From positions 46,755 through 110,754 of the forward strand of contig JAJFGV010000109.1 in assembly GCA_021775965.1 (NCBI GenBank): 64,000 nt of DNA, written 5' to 3'. Origin of the DNA: Alphaproteobacteria bacterium (GTDB lineage: Bacteria > Pseudomonadota > Alphaproteobacteria > Micavibrionales > Micavibrionaceae). Positions 52,159-61,594 of this stretch are shown one piece after another (the stretch's first letter is position 1; the number at the start of each line of letters is the position of its first letter). A model generated the notes under the pieces. It had not been told where the DNA came from. It saw only the letters and a list, made by a program, of their open reading frames with translations, and made no database searches. Position numbers and translations under genes: made by a program.

Positions 52159-53099
52159 TGAGTAGCAAAGAAAAAACACTGGCCGATGTGCTGGGCGATA
52201 TTTGGCGGGCGCGGGTTTATATTGTTTTGATGGGCGCAGCCGGATTGATGGCGGCGGGCGTATTGATTGCGCTGTCGACGCCGTATTATCGCGCCAATAT
52301 GATTGTTTCTCCGGCCAGTCCAATGAACGGGGCGGAGGTATCATCCCTGATGGCTGATGATAGTTTGTTTGCTCTGCGCTATCTGGTGCAGCGCGTTGGT
52401 GTGGCGAATTCATCCGACTTCTTGCGTTTTGAGAGTATGTATAACGGGCCGTCAGTGGCGGCGTTGTTGCTGGATGATCCCAATGTTGAAAAAGGTTTGC
52501 GCATGGATAAGGCGTTTGTTTTTCTCGGGGAATCTGAGGAGGAATTAAGCGCGGAATCTTTGGCCGAGTATGTCGCCGACAAGGTGGCTTTGGAGCCGGT
52601 GGGCAATACGACGTTGCGGCGGATGGTTTATTTTCATCCCAATCGTAAGTTCGCGTCTTATTTTGTTGAGCGGTTGCATGTTCTTAGTGATGCGCTGATT
52701 CGCAAGAGCATTCGCGAGGAAACGGAAGATCGTATTCGTTATTTGAAAGAAGCGGTGGCGACGACATCAAACCCTGAACATCGGCGCGCGCTGACGACTT
52801 TGCTGCTCGAGCAGGAGCGCTTGCGTATGCTGGTGTCGATTGAGCAGCCTTATGCGGCGGCGGTGGTAGAGCCGGCATCCAGCAGTGTTAAACCGCATTG
52901 GCCGGCGCCGCTGTTTCTCTTTAGCGTGTTTGCTTTTGCCGGGATGCTCGCGGGGTTTGTAGTCTTTAGCATCCGCGCGGAGATAAAAGCGAAACGGAAA
53001 CCGCGTGTGGCAACCGTGAGCGTTCGTCATCCGAGCTGGGTGAAGCCGCAAAACTTAAGCAACGAAAACATCATAAAAACCCATCATGCCGCAGAGTGA
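52158..53099 (+). CDS. Wzz-like chain-length determinant (polysaccharide co-polymerase)
   Basis: Inner-membrane protein of 313 residues with one helix near each end (VYIVLMGAAGLMAAGVLIAL at about 19-38 and FLFSVFAFAGMLAGFVVFSI near 253-272). A periplasmic helical domain lies between. The N-terminal LADVLGDIWRARVY and the PYYRANMIVSPASP after helix 1 are typical of the Wzz family. It has no tyrosine-kinase domain. Expected to set polymer length with the Wzy-like protein and the Wza-like exporter nearby. It overlaps the GT2 gene by 14 bases. Confidence 0.85.
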   Translation: MSSKEKTLADVLGDIWRARVYIVLMGAAGLMAAGVLIALSTPYYRANMIVSPASPMNGAEVSSLMADDSLFALRYLVQRVGVANSSDFLRFESMYNGPSVAALLLDDPNVEKGLRMDKAFVFLGESEEELSAESLAEYVADKVALEPVGNTTLRRMVYFHPNRKFASYFVERLHVLSDALIRKSIREETEDRIRYLKEAVATTSNPEHRRALTTLLLEQERLRMLVSIEQPYAAAVVEPASSSVKPHWPAPLFLFSVFAFAGMLAGFVVFSIRAEIKAKRKPRVATVSVRHPSWVKPQNLSNENIIKTHHAAE

Positions 53100-53922
53100 A
53101 GGTGACAAATCGATCCCGATTAGCGTTCTGGTCGTTACCAAAAACGAGGAGCGCAATATAAAGCGTTGTCTGAGCGCTCTGTCCGGCTTTGGTGAGGTGA
53201 TTGTTGTTGATTCAAATAGCACCGATGAAACGCAGAAAGTTTCCGAAGAATGTGGCGCGCGCGTTGAAAATTTTATCTGGGATGAGCGCTATCCAAAGAA
53301 GCGACAATGGTGTTTGGATAATCTTTCCCTGAAATATGACTGGGCATTTTTTGTTGATGCCGATGAGGTGGTGACGGAAGATTTGAAGGATGAACTTTGT
53401 GGCTTGTTCCGCAGCGAGCCACCTTGTGCGGGGTATTTTGTTCGTGGGCGCTATCACTGGCGGGACAAGGTTTTGCGCTATGGGCTGCGTAATAACAAGC
53501 TGTGCCTGCTCGATCGTCGTAAGGTCATGTTCCCGGTTGTTGATGATCTTGGCGTGCCGGGTATGGGCGAGATTGAAGGCCATTACCAGCCGGTGTTAAA
53601 AGATTCGTATAAAGACGCGCAGATCGGTCAGCTTGAAAATTCTTTGCTGCATTACGCTTATGAAGATCAGGAAAGCTGGTCGCGGCGTCATGAACGTTAT
53701 GCTGATTGGGAAGTGGCGATGAATAAGAAAGGCGCGTGGCCGGGCGAGGTGTCTGCGGGACGCTCGCTGGCCAAGCGATTGTTTCGGGCGCTGCCATTTC
53801 GGCCCGCTATCGCGTTTTTGCATAGCTATGTTTTTAAAGGCGGTGTTCTTGATGGCCGCGCCGGTTTTGATTTTGCACTTAGTCGTTTGATTTACTACCG
53901 GATGATCCGCGCGCGGTCTTGA
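53086..53922 (+). CDS. Glycosyltransferase family 2 (WaaE/LgtF-like)
   Basis: GT-A glycosyltransferase of 278 residues. The nucleotide-sugar fold starts ISVLVVTKNEERNIKRCLSA. VIVVDSNSTDETQ and the DxD-type metal site FFVDADEVV follow. The overall pattern, with the later HYAYEDQESWSRRHERYADWE, matches the WaaE/LgtF (beta-1,4-glucosyltransferase) subgroup that acts on lipopolysaccharide inner core. It is the last gene of the overlapping four-gene run. Confidence 0.9.
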   Translation: MPQSEGDKSIPISVLVVTKNEERNIKRCLSALSGFGEVIVVDSNSTDETQKVSEECGARVENFIWDERYPKKRQWCLDNLSLKYDWAFFVDADEVVTEDLKDELCGLFRSEPPCAGYFVRGRYHWRDKVLRYGLRNNKLCLLDRRKVMFPVVDDLGVPGMGEIEGHYQPVLKDSYKDAQIGQLENSLLHYAYEDQESWSRRHERYADWEVAMNKKGAWPGEVSAGRSLAKRLFRALPFRPAIAFLHSYVFKGGVLDGRAGFDFALSRLIYYRMIRARS

Positions 53923-53992
53923 TATTTTTATTGTTTTTGTGGTGTAGAGTCTGTAGTTTCCTTTTTAAACATAATAATGTGAGTGCTGAGCA

Positions 53993-54226
53993 ATGAATTC
54001 TAACTTTAACGAACGTTCAAAAGGTGGATGGCATGACTGGATTCTTTCGTGTTTGCCGGAAGGTCTTTTGTTGAAGCGGGACGATAGTAGAGATGCTGCG
54101 TTGTCGGAAATCGTTCGGAAAAATTTTGAAGCGCAAGGTTGCACTCTTGATTCAAAAAAGAAAATTGGGTCCACACAGGTAATGGTTTTTTCTAAACCTA
54201 TTCCTCCGAGCGGCCCGAGCTCTTAG
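53993..54226 (+). CDS. Small protein, unknown
   Basis: A 77-residue frame with no family I recognise. It is moderately charged, with the motif GGWHDWILSCLPEGLLLKRDD and a C-terminal PIPPSGPSS. A GAGTGCTGAG stretch precedes the ATG but is not a strong ribosome site. Its last 29 bases overlap the end of the convergent glycosyltransferase gene. It may be real because codon use is normal and it fills an otherwise empty gap, but support is modest. Confidence 0.45.
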   Translation: MNSNFNERSKGGWHDWILSCLPEGLLLKRDDSRDAALSEIVRKNFEAQGCTLDSKKKIGSTQVMVFSKPIPPSGPSS

Positions 54227-54974
54227 TCTTCCAATACAGCGACGGAAATAGTTTGCGAAAATTCCAGGTGATGGTTTGCGCGATAAAAATAAATGCATTC
54301 ACGGAATCTTTGGTGCCAAGGTTTTTGCGGATCTGGAATTGTTCGGCGCGGCCCTGCAGCGCTTTTTTCTGTGATACGCCGCCGGGCTCAAACACACAAA
54401 TAGGGCGCGGCCAGTAAAGAACGCGCTTGGTTTGTTTTAGAAATCTGGCGGTAAAATCGTAATCGGAAGCAATGTCGTAAAGCAGGCTATAGCGCAGATT
54501 TCTAAGCGCTTCGCGTTTATACAGCATTGCCTGATGGTGGGTGAACATGCCCGAGAGGATATTTGTGTGTGAGCGGGCAGGTTTGCGTGTCGGTTTGTTG
54601 TTCTTGCGACCCTCAAGTGAATCGCCGTAAACAAAATCCGGTGAGGTCGGTTCATTGGAAATTTCCTGTGCCAGATTTTCAAGTACATTTTTCTCGGCCA
54701 GAATATCGCCCGCGTTGAGGAAGAGGAGGTATTGTCCATTGCAGCGTTTTATCCCTTTGTTCATCGCATGGTAAATGCCGCCGTCAGGTTCCGATACCCA
54801 GTCCGCTTTTGATGGGGTGAGCCAGTCGACGCTGCCGTCATCAGAGGCGCCATCAATCACAATCCATTCATAGTTCTGGACGCTTTGTTCTTCAATAGAT
54901 TTAGACGTGCGTTTTAGCCCGGCAAGATTATTGCAGGTCACTGTTATAATTGAGAAAAGCGGTGTTCCAGACAT
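54198..54974 (-). CDS. Glycosyltransferase family 2
   Basis: GT-A glycosyltransferase of 258 residues. Seen are the N-terminal FSIITVTCNNLAGLKRTSKS, VIDGASDDGS, and LLFLNAGDIL in place of the usual DxD, as in colanic-acid-type WcaE/WcaA-like enzymes. The HHQAMLYKREALRNL segment is also typical. It is transcribed alone on the minus strand inside the polysaccharide region; the promoter region is shared with the divergent unknown gene at 55103. Confidence 0.9.
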   Translation of the reverse strand: MSGTPLFSIITVTCNNLAGLKRTSKSIEEQSVQNYEWIVIDGASDDGSVDWLTPSKADWVSEPDGGIYHAMNKGIKRCNGQYLLFLNAGDILAEKNVLENLAQEISNEPTSPDFVYGDSLEGRKNNKPTRKPARSHTNILSGMFTHHQAMLYKREALRNLRYSLLYDIASDYDFTARFLKQTKRVLYWPRPICVFEPGGVSQKKALQGRAEQFQIRKNLGTKDSVNAFIFIAQTITWNFRKLFPSLYWKTKSSGRSEE

Positions 54975-55102
54975 GTCAAAAAGCGCCCAAATTCGTAAAA
55001 TATTAACAATTATGTCATAATATAAGGCACGAGCAAAGCGGCAGTAAAATATACAACAAAGACCGCGAAATTATGGTGTTAAAATGGTAAGAGGGTAGTG
55101 AA

Positions 55103-56161
55103 ATGGCTAGCGATAAGCCGGAAGAAGATAATCAAAAAAAACAATCTGAGCTCAATAATGCGCTGAATCAGCGTCTTCGCGAGAACGAGAGTCTGCAGGA
55201 GATTCTGAAATCCAAAGATCCCGATGAAGCCAAAAAATTGCTGAATCAGGGCAATGTCATTCTGGTTATCGAGGACATGTTTCCTGGTATGGGGAGGCTT
55301 CTTGAAAAGATGTTCAAGGCTATCGCCCATGTTGGTGATAAAAAGGATGCGAAGGCAACGCCGGAAGGGGAGCCGCAGACCGAAGGCCCGCAAGCCAATA
55401 TCAGTGAAAACGCACAGCAGAGCTTGGGAGAGGTGTTTGAGTCTATCAAAGACAGTGGTATGAGCCCTGGAGATGCTTCGGCCGCCGTGAGTGCAAAGAT
55501 AATCGAGTTGGAAAGGGATGGGGTTCTTAGCTATCCAAGCGAAGGGGCGCAGTATGAGTTTAGAAATCAGATGGGCAATCTTGTTTATACCGCCCTGGAA
55601 ACGCATGGTCCTGATTCTGCTTCTAATTCTGCCTCTGTCTCTGCCTTCGCTGTCGGAGCGCTAGAGATAGCCGAGCAGTATAAGGTCGATATTAATTTTG
55701 GTGATGATGGCCCCAAGGTCGGTGTTGAGCCCGGCGTGTATGGCTATAACGAGCCTATTGAGGTTTCACAAACGCAATTGCTGGACATGGCTGTTGTGGC
55801 TACGGAGGAACATCCTGAAGTGAACACGACCGGGTGGGTTGATGATTATAAAATGGGCAAGGATGGGCATCTGGTCGAACAGGGTAATGTCAGGCTTGCA
55901 GAGGTTCTAGAAAATCTTGGCGAAGATCCGACGATAGAAATGATGACGCAAGATGACGAAAGAACACCTTTTGTAAAGATGACCGGTCAGAATGGCGAAG
56001 TCTTTTTCAGTAACAGGGATAGCTTTCCAGGTTTGAGCGAAGGTCAGGGCGTAGATTTGACGAAACAGATGGATCAGGAGCCGAAAGCGCCCGCTCTGAC
56101 TACGGAACCGCCCGCACCGGGCGCGGCACCGCAAGCGCTAAGTATGTCGGCACGGGTCTAA
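55103..56161 (+). CDS. Acidic soluble protein, unknown
   Basis: Unrecognised protein of 352 residues, strongly acidic, without signal peptide, membrane helix or cysteine. The N-terminal third is helical and charged (DKPEEDNQKKQSELNNALNQ, VILVIEDMFPGMGRLLEKMF). The middle contains SASNSASVSAFAVGALEIAE and an Asp/Glu-rich beta-like region (DINFGDDGPKVGVEPGVYG). The C-terminal tail is Ala/Pro-rich (APALTTEPPAPGAAPQAL). GAGGG lies eight bases before the ATG. It is convergent with the Wza-like gene; the two stop codons are directly adjacent. Confidence 0.7.
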   Translation: MASDKPEEDNQKKQSELNNALNQRLRENESLQEILKSKDPDEAKKLLNQGNVILVIEDMFPGMGRLLEKMFKAIAHVGDKKDAKATPEGEPQTEGPQANISENAQQSLGEVFESIKDSGMSPGDASAAVSAKIIELERDGVLSYPSEGAQYEFRNQMGNLVYTALETHGPDSASNSASVSAFAVGALEIAEQYKVDINFGDDGPKVGVEPGVYGYNEPIEVSQTQLLDMAVVATEEHPEVNTTGWVDDYKMGKDGHLVEQGNVRLAEVLENLGEDPTIEMMTQDDERTPFVKMTGQNGEVFFSNRDSFPGLSEGQGVDLTKQMDQEPKAPALTTEPPAPGAAPQALSMSARV

Positions 56162-58708
56162 TCAATCATCCCGAACATCATCAAGGAATATCGCGGTAAT
56201 CGCCAGATTGGATAAAATCTGGCTGATGTCTTTTGCTGTGGTGATGAAGTCAAACGGTTTTGGATCGCGCGGCACGACGATTGTGGAGCCGGGCGGAATG
56301 AAAGCGTCTTTATGATTCCACGCGCTGACTTGCAATGGTTGCGCGCTGCCATCGGGATATAAAACAAACGTCCGATCTTTATCAGCATGAAACGTAAAGC
56401 CGCCCGCCTGATCAATATAATCTTCAGGATCTTTTTCACTGCGGAATTGTAAACTGGCGGGGGATAGAACTTCGCCATTCACTTTGACGGTGAGGGGGCG
56501 CTTGGGAATGTAGAGACGATCGCCGGATTCCAAAAGCATATCCAGCTCTGGCTGCACAGACAAAACCGCCGGATCGGATTCAACAGTGATGCGGCCTACA
56601 GCCTGCACTTCACGTAGTTCAGCCGCAAGGTCGCGGGCCATGGCGATTTGCGTGGTGTCGGGGCCGTCTTCGCCCTTTTCAATGGCAACAGCTACGGCGC
56701 GTTCCATGTCGCGGGCGGCGGCGCGGAAACGTGACTCCTCGGCTTTGCGTTCGCTTTCACGGCTAAAGACCGCGCCATCGGGGTAAGCTTGTCGCGTCAT
56801 GCCACCGGCGCGGCGAATGAGGTCGGACATTTTATCACCGGGTACAAGATCGTAGCGACCGGGATGAGAAACCTCGCCAATTACGAGGACGCTTTTGTCT
56901 TCAACCTTTTTGAATTTTTGATTAACGCGCACAGCATCGCCGGCGGCGATGGAAACATTTTGCGGATTGGTTTCGCGGAAGTTGACGCGGATGCGCTGGG
57001 TGCCTGAGCGCCCTTCGGCTTGATGCCCTTCGCCCTGTAGGGCAGAGGTGACCTCGATATTGCCGGTATTGGCCTCGAGTGTCAGTCCACCAGCCACGGC
57101 GAGAACACTGTCGAGTGTAATGCCGTCTGCCACCGGATAGGCGCCGGGATTGCGCACGGCGCCGCGGACAAAGCTGGCGCGCTCTTTCAGGAATGACGCG
57201 ATGACGGGATCATCAATAATTGTGTCGTCCGGGTCTTCGGCGGAGCCCATGGAAACTTTGCGCAGTTTTGCGTGGTTTTCTTTTAGGGAAGCGATTTGCT
57301 GGCGTGAGAACAGGTGAACGACATCACCGTCTTCGAGTTTGCGGTCGTAATCGCCTTTCAGGACGAGCAGCAAGGGGAAGTCGACCAGCTTGGTGGTCAT
57401 TTGTTCGTCGTCCCAGCGCTCAATCACACCAATGAGGGGGTAGGCCTTGGGGCCGAGAACCTGATCATTATCAAGTAGGGCGGAAAGCGTTGGCACCTCA
57501 AGTAAAGCATGGATTCCGGGGCGGCGGGTGTGGCCGACCAGTTCAACGGTGCTGGCGCGTTTTTCCTGGCCTTTGGCAACGATGAGCACAGAGCCGTCAC
57601 CGAATTGTGATTTAAACGGTTCATGAATTTGATCGACAACTTCGCGGCCATGCGGGGTGATATCAAGGCGCATAAATCTGTTTTGACCGGGTGACAAAAC
57701 GCCGCCGCCAAGATCGAGCATTTCATTCAGCGAAAGTCTTTCGCTCGATTGTTTGGGTTGGTGACGCATGCCTTTGATGGCGGGGAGGATCTCGTAAATG
57801 CCGGGACGTTTGATGTGACCGGCGATCGCAACTGTTGGGCCGATGGGTGGGATGATGATGCGGTCGCCATCGCGCAGGCGTAAATCCATGTTGGTGCTGC
57901 CATGCATCAGCAGGCCGTATAGATCGATGATCGTGCCGCGGCCATTGCGTATTAGTTTAATTTGACGTAGCGATCCGGTCTTGCCAACGCCGCCGGATTC
58001 CATCAATGCGTCAAGAACGGTGTGAAAAACGGTGAGGGTTTGGCGGCCCGGTTTTTTGACATGACCAACGACCAGAACGCCAATCTGACGCACGGATGCG
58101 AGGGAAATGTAAGCCTGCGTGTTGTGCAGATTTTGTGCAGCATTTTCGATGGAAATGCGGACTTGTCCAATGGCACGCCCGGCGGCAGGAATAGGCGGAA
58201 AATCATTGATCAGCAGCAAGCCCTGATCGTTGACTTTGTAGGTGCCACGATCGGTGCGCTGGCCACTGAAGATAACTTCAACTTCGTCATTGGTGTTGAG
58301 AATAAAATCATCCTGCACTGCGCCGGATGGAACGGATGCTACACTGTCGAGTTTGGTTTGTGTTTCCGGTGTTGGTACACCGAAGAGGTCGTAGCCGAAT
58401 TGGCCCAGCTCATCGACGATGCGGGTCGAGTACATATCTTCGAGTGCGGAGGGTTTTGGTTTGGTGATGGCTTGTGCAGATCTTGACGGTGGTCTGGATT
58501 CAGAAAAACTTTCTTTGCGCTCGCGGCGCTGCTCTCTTCTGTCTTTTGTTTTTCTTTGTTCCAGTTCCCGGTCCGGTGTTTTAAAATCTTCCTCCTCTTC
58601 ATCCATCCATGGCGAGACAACAGGAAAAGGGGACTCTGCACTGGCGGGCACAGAGATTAAAATCGAGCAGAGAAGAAAAATTGTCAGGAATCTGAGCATG
58701 GAAACCAT
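56162..58708 (-). CDS. Long Wza-like polysaccharide export protein with multiple SLBB domains
   Basis: Exported protein of 848 residues, about twice the length of classical Wza. The signal peptide is MLRFLTIFLLCSILISVPAS, followed by a charged linker (about 25-75). The polysaccharide-export domain starts near DDFILNTNDEVEVIFSG. Six SLBB-type units can be recognised by G(H/A/E)xxxPG motifs: GHVKKPG, GHIKRPG, GHTRRPG, GAVRNPG, GEVSHPG and GEVLSPA. The end (KDISQILSNLAITAIFLDD) may be the membrane-spanning helix. I start at the ATG at 58708, because the longer frame runs over the divergent DUF1489 gene. It would be the outer-membrane exporter for the polymer built by the genes at 49635-54974. 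Confidence 0.9.
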   Translation of the reverse strand: MVSMLRFLTIFLLCSILISVPASAESPFPVVSPWMDEEEEDFKTPDRELEQRKTKDRREQRRERKESFSESRPPSRSAQAITKPKPSALEDMYSTRIVDELGQFGYDLFGVPTPETQTKLDSVASVPSGAVQDDFILNTNDEVEVIFSGQRTDRGTYKVNDQGLLLINDFPPIPAAGRAIGQVRISIENAAQNLHNTQAYISLASVRQIGVLVVGHVKKPGRQTLTVFHTVLDALMESGGVGKTGSLRQIKLIRNGRGTIIDLYGLLMHGSTNMDLRLRDGDRIIIPPIGPTVAIAGHIKRPGIYEILPAIKGMRHQPKQSSERLSLNEMLDLGGGVLSPGQNRFMRLDITPHGREVVDQIHEPFKSQFGDGSVLIVAKGQEKRASTVELVGHTRRPGIHALLEVPTLSALLDNDQVLGPKAYPLIGVIERWDDEQMTTKLVDFPLLLVLKGDYDRKLEDGDVVHLFSRQQIASLKENHAKLRKVSMGSAEDPDDTIIDDPVIASFLKERASFVRGAVRNPGAYPVADGITLDSVLAVAGGLTLEANTGNIEVTSALQGEGHQAEGRSGTQRIRVNFRETNPQNVSIAAGDAVRVNQKFKKVEDKSVLVIGEVSHPGRYDLVPGDKMSDLIRRAGGMTRQAYPDGAVFSRESERKAEESRFRAAARDMERAVAVAIEKGEDGPDTTQIAMARDLAAELREVQAVGRITVESDPAVLSVQPELDMLLESGDRLYIPKRPLTVKVNGEVLSPASLQFRSEKDPEDYIDQAGGFTFHADKDRTFVLYPDGSAQPLQVSAWNHKDAFIPPGSTIVVPRDPKPFDFITTAKDISQILSNLAITAIFLDDVRDD

Positions 58709-58834
58709 TTTGCTAGAATTAGCAATCTGCGATTTATTATATAGGTATGTATGTAAGGTTGGAATGTCTTGTGGGAATTCAACCCCAGATTTATTGGGTT
58801 TTGTAAAAGCTGCGAATTGCCCTATATAGGGTTT

Positions 58835-59263
58835 ATGACCGTTCATATCATCAAACTCGTTGTTGGCGTTCACGATCTTACGCATTTTGCCGAAAATCAG
58901 CAGAAATACGCTGTTGATTATGAGGGTGGCCGGGCGATTCCGGTGCGTACGCGTCACAAACCGCGGCGGGAAGGTGAGATATTGGCTGGCGGCTCGCTTT
59001 ATCGCGTTATCAAAAATCATATCCTTTGTCGGCAGGAGATTGTCGGGCTGGAGGTGATTGAGGATAAGCAGGACGGGCGCTATTGCTTGATTATGGTCGC
59101 GCCGGAGATTATCCGCACGGTTTCCGTGCCGCGCAAAGCTTTTCAGGGTTGGCGGTATCTGGAGGCTTCAAATGTGCCGCCGGATATGGGGCGGTTGCAG
59201 GCCAATGAAGATTTACCACCGGCAGAGATGGAAGCGGAATTGCGGGATTTAGGCCTTATTTAA
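58835..59263 (+). CDS. DUF1489 family protein
   Basis: Conserved alphaproteobacterial protein of unknown function, 142 residues from the ATG at 58835. The family begins [20 protein letters not shown] and has [40 protein letters not shown] and [12 protein letters not shown], all seen here. A longer frame starts at 58769 but adds residues not found in the family. It is divergent from the Wza-like gene. Confidence 0.9.
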   Translation: MTVHIIKLVVGVHDLTHFAENQQKYAVDYEGGRAIPVRTRHKPRREGEILAGGSLYRVIKNHILCRQEIVGLEVIEDKQDGRYCLIMVAPEIIRTVSVPRKAFQGWRYLEASNVPPDMGRLQANEDLPPAEMEAELRDLGLI

Positions 59264-59337
59264 TAAGCCTTTTGTAGCCATATTGACATATTGTACAATT
59301 TAGATTAATTTGAGCGCCTATTTTGAGGAGCAAGAAG

Positions 59338-59760
59338 ATGTCTGTCTATGACGAAGACCCAAATGATAAGAATGCGGTGTTTATCCGTTTAAGCGATATT
59401 TTCCCTGAGGGTGCTGTTGAAAACCCAACGGCTGCTATGCTGAATGTCACTTGGACAGATTCTTTAACAGGCAAAGAAAGATATGAGGAGCGTACTTTTC
59501 TCAAAGGTGAATATTTTTACCTATCGGCGTTGTCTCAGGGTGGTTACGTAGAAGGTAATCCTGATGCGGATGTTAAGCTCCACGTTAAGCTCTATGATAT
59601 TGGATGGAGTGATATTGGGCAGAGTAAAAAAGTTCCATCTGCAAAACTTTTTGTAAAACAGATTGCTCCTAAAGAAGTAGTGGGAACGATCTGGCAAACA
59701 AAAGAGCATGTGACTTTGAACAAAGACGAGAATCGTTTTCGTGTGTGCCTTCCCTCTTAA
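59338..59760 (+). CDS. Hypothetical soluble protein
   Basis: Unrecognised protein of 140 residues, beta-rich in appearance (MLNVTWTDSLTGKERYEERT, DVKLHVKLYDIGWSDIGQSK, VVGTIWQTKEHVTLN), with no signal peptide or membrane helix. GAGGAG is seven bases before the ATG at 59338. It is more A/T-rich than the neighbouring symporter gene, to which it is convergent. Confidence 0.7.
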   Translation: MSVYDEDPNDKNAVFIRLSDIFPEGAVENPTAAMLNVTWTDSLTGKERYEERTFLKGEYFYLSALSQGGYVEGNPDADVKLHVKLYDIGWSDIGQSKKVPSAKLFVKQIAPKEVVGTIWQTKEHVTLNKDENRFRVCLPS

Positions 59761-59787
59761 AGTTTTAGAAAATGATATTCGTCATTT

Positions 59788-61413
59788 TCACTCGCTCCGC
59801 TGGTCTTTGTATTTCTCGGCATTTTCGATGATCGCATAAGCCACCGACGTAATATAGGAATTGATGCGGCGGTAATCGCGGATCACATCCAAATGCAGCG
59901 AAGAGGTCGCCATGGTTTCCGGTGTTTTTTGGCGCAGCCTTTCGAAATGCAGCACCGAGCTTTCAATCTCGGCTTCGCGCATGCTTTTCTTTTCTTTCAC
60001 CAGTTGCCGCGCCAGCTTGGGATCTTCCGAAAGGAAAATTGTTTGCGCCATGCGGATGTTTTTTAACACCTGATCGTGAACTGATTTAATCTCCTCAAAA
60101 CCTTTCTTGGAAAATTTTTCCTGCTTGCGCGCTTTTTTAAGCGCCGAGTCCATCAGGTTTTTGTCAATGATATCGCCGACATGTTCAAGATTGGTGGAGA
60201 AGGTCAAAATCTGGACATAGCGATCGGCTTCTTTCGGGTCGAGCGATTCCTGCGACAATTTGGTCATGTAAATTTTGATGGCACTATAGAGAGTATCGAC
60301 AATTTCCTCTTGTTTCTGAATGCTCTTGGCCATTTTTTCATCATTGGAGTCAAAGGCTTTGATGGTTTTGCCGATCATTTTTTCAACGATTTCTGCCATG
60401 CGCAATGTTTCGCGTGCGGCGCTGGCCAGGGCAATCACGGGTGTGCTGAGGGCATTTTCGTCGAGATATTGCGGCGCTGACGGATCGTCCTTTTTGTCTT
60501 TGTCCGGCACCAGTTTTTCACACAGCAGTGCAAAGGGTGTGAGCAGCGGCATAAAAATAATTGCCAGCAGCACATTAAAAGCGGTGTGGAAATTCACCAT
60601 CATGCGCAAAGGGTCCGCGCTGATTTTCTCGAGCTGCTCGGGGATAAGGGTCATGAAGGGGAAGATCGCGGCGATGGTCACAAAGCGCATCAAGAGATTG
60701 CCGGTGGGAATACGCCGCGTCGCCGGATCACCTTTATAGGAGGCTAAATAGGGCACAAAGATGCTGCCGATATTCGAGCCCAATATAAGGTAAAGGCCAA
60801 GATGTACGGGAATAATCCCGTTGGCGGCAAAAGAGGCAAAGAGCAAAACACTGGCGAGCGAGGAATGAAGCAGCAGGCTGATCATCGTGGCGACAAGGAT
60901 GGCAAGGAACGGCTCGTTATTCAGCGGTGCAAGAATAAGCGGCAGGGCTTCGGAATTTTGTAAAGGCTCGGCGGCTTCACGGATCAGGCTTAGCGCCAGC
61001 AACATCAGGCCAAGACCGATGAGCACGCGGGCGAGATGGCGTTTGCGGCCGCCGCGCTCATTGCTCATATGAAAGATAATGCCGACGGATAAAATGGCGG
61101 GCGAGAGCCACGATAAATCGAGGCTTAAGACCTGCGCAACCAAAGTGGTGCTGATATCTGCGCCGATCATGACGGCCAGAGCGGCTGTGGTGCCTATCAT
61201 CTGCTTGCTGACAAAGGAATTGAGGATCAGCGCTGTGGCGGTGGCGCTTTGTAAAATCATGGTGACGCCGGCCCCGGCGGCAAAGGCACTAAAGCGGTTG
61301 CGCGTGCCGCTGGCGATGATTTTTTGCAGGCGGGCGCCATAGGCGCGGCTAAAACCAGTGCGGACCATCCGCGTGCCCCAGAGCAAAAGGCACACCGCGC
61401 CGGTTAAATGCAA
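59788..61413 (-). CDS. Na+/phosphate symporter family protein with PhoU-like C terminus
   Basis: NptA/YjbB-type transporter of 541 residues. Two inverted Na/Pi cotransporter repeats carry the conserved QSATATALILNSFVS and HSSLASVLLFASF segments, with about eight to nine helices up to residue 300. A PhoU-like helical domain covers about 325-530. It probably exports or imports phosphate with sodium. No ATG exists in frame upstream: the frame opens just after a TGA and the best start is TTG at 61413. The natural N terminus may have been altered by the repeat-flanked insertion immediately upstream, since the homologous start region is repeated at 62613. Confidence 0.9.
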   Translation of the reverse strand: MHLTGAVCLLLWGTRMVRTGFSRAYGARLQKIIASGTRNRFSAFAAGAGVTMILQSATATALILNSFVSKQMIGTTAALAVMIGADISTTLVAQVLSLDLSWLSPAILSVGIIFHMSNERGGRKRHLARVLIGLGLMLLALSLIREAAEPLQNSEALPLILAPLNNEPFLAILVATMISLLLHSSLASVLLFASFAANGIIPVHLGLYLILGSNIGSIFVPYLASYKGDPATRRIPTGNLLMRFVTIAAIFPFMTLIPEQLEKISADPLRMMVNFHTAFNVLLAIIFMPLLTPFALLCEKLVPDKDKKDDPSAPQYLDENALSTPVIALASAARETLRMAEIVEKMIGKTIKAFDSNDEKMAKSIQKQEEIVDTLYSAIKIYMTKLSQESLDPKEADRYVQILTFSTNLEHVGDIIDKNLMDSALKKARKQEKFSKKGFEEIKSVHDQVLKNIRMAQTIFLSEDPKLARQLVKEKKSMREAEIESSVLHFERLRQKTPETMATSSLHLDVIRDYRRINSYITSVAYAIIENAEKYKDQRSE

Positions 61414-61509
61414 TAAAATGGCTGAGATTGTGATGGTTTGGCTCCAGAATTGGGTACTAAATCAAAGACCTATATATCATGAGGGAAAGCGGGGAGTGAG
61501 GCAAGGGAG
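61412..61509 (+). repeat. 98-base direct repeat, left copy
   Basis: It begins with 35 bases that match 62613-62647 with a single change (AATAAAAT, then GCTGAGATTGTGATGGTTTG and GCTCCA), then continues at roughly 60-70% identity to GGCAAGGGAG. This copy covers the upstream codons and start region of the symporter gene. Confidence 0.85.
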
Positions 61510-61594
61510 GGGCAGCTCGTTTTTTATTGACATAACTTATTATTATGATGTAGGTTAGGTCAGTTTTAATGGAGAGTATTGAAGGAATAGATAG

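Noticed and set aside
61527..61556. TTGACA upstream of the P-loop gene as a promoter
   Set aside because: No acceptable -10 box lies at 16-18 bases; the TATGAT nearby is only 11 bases away.
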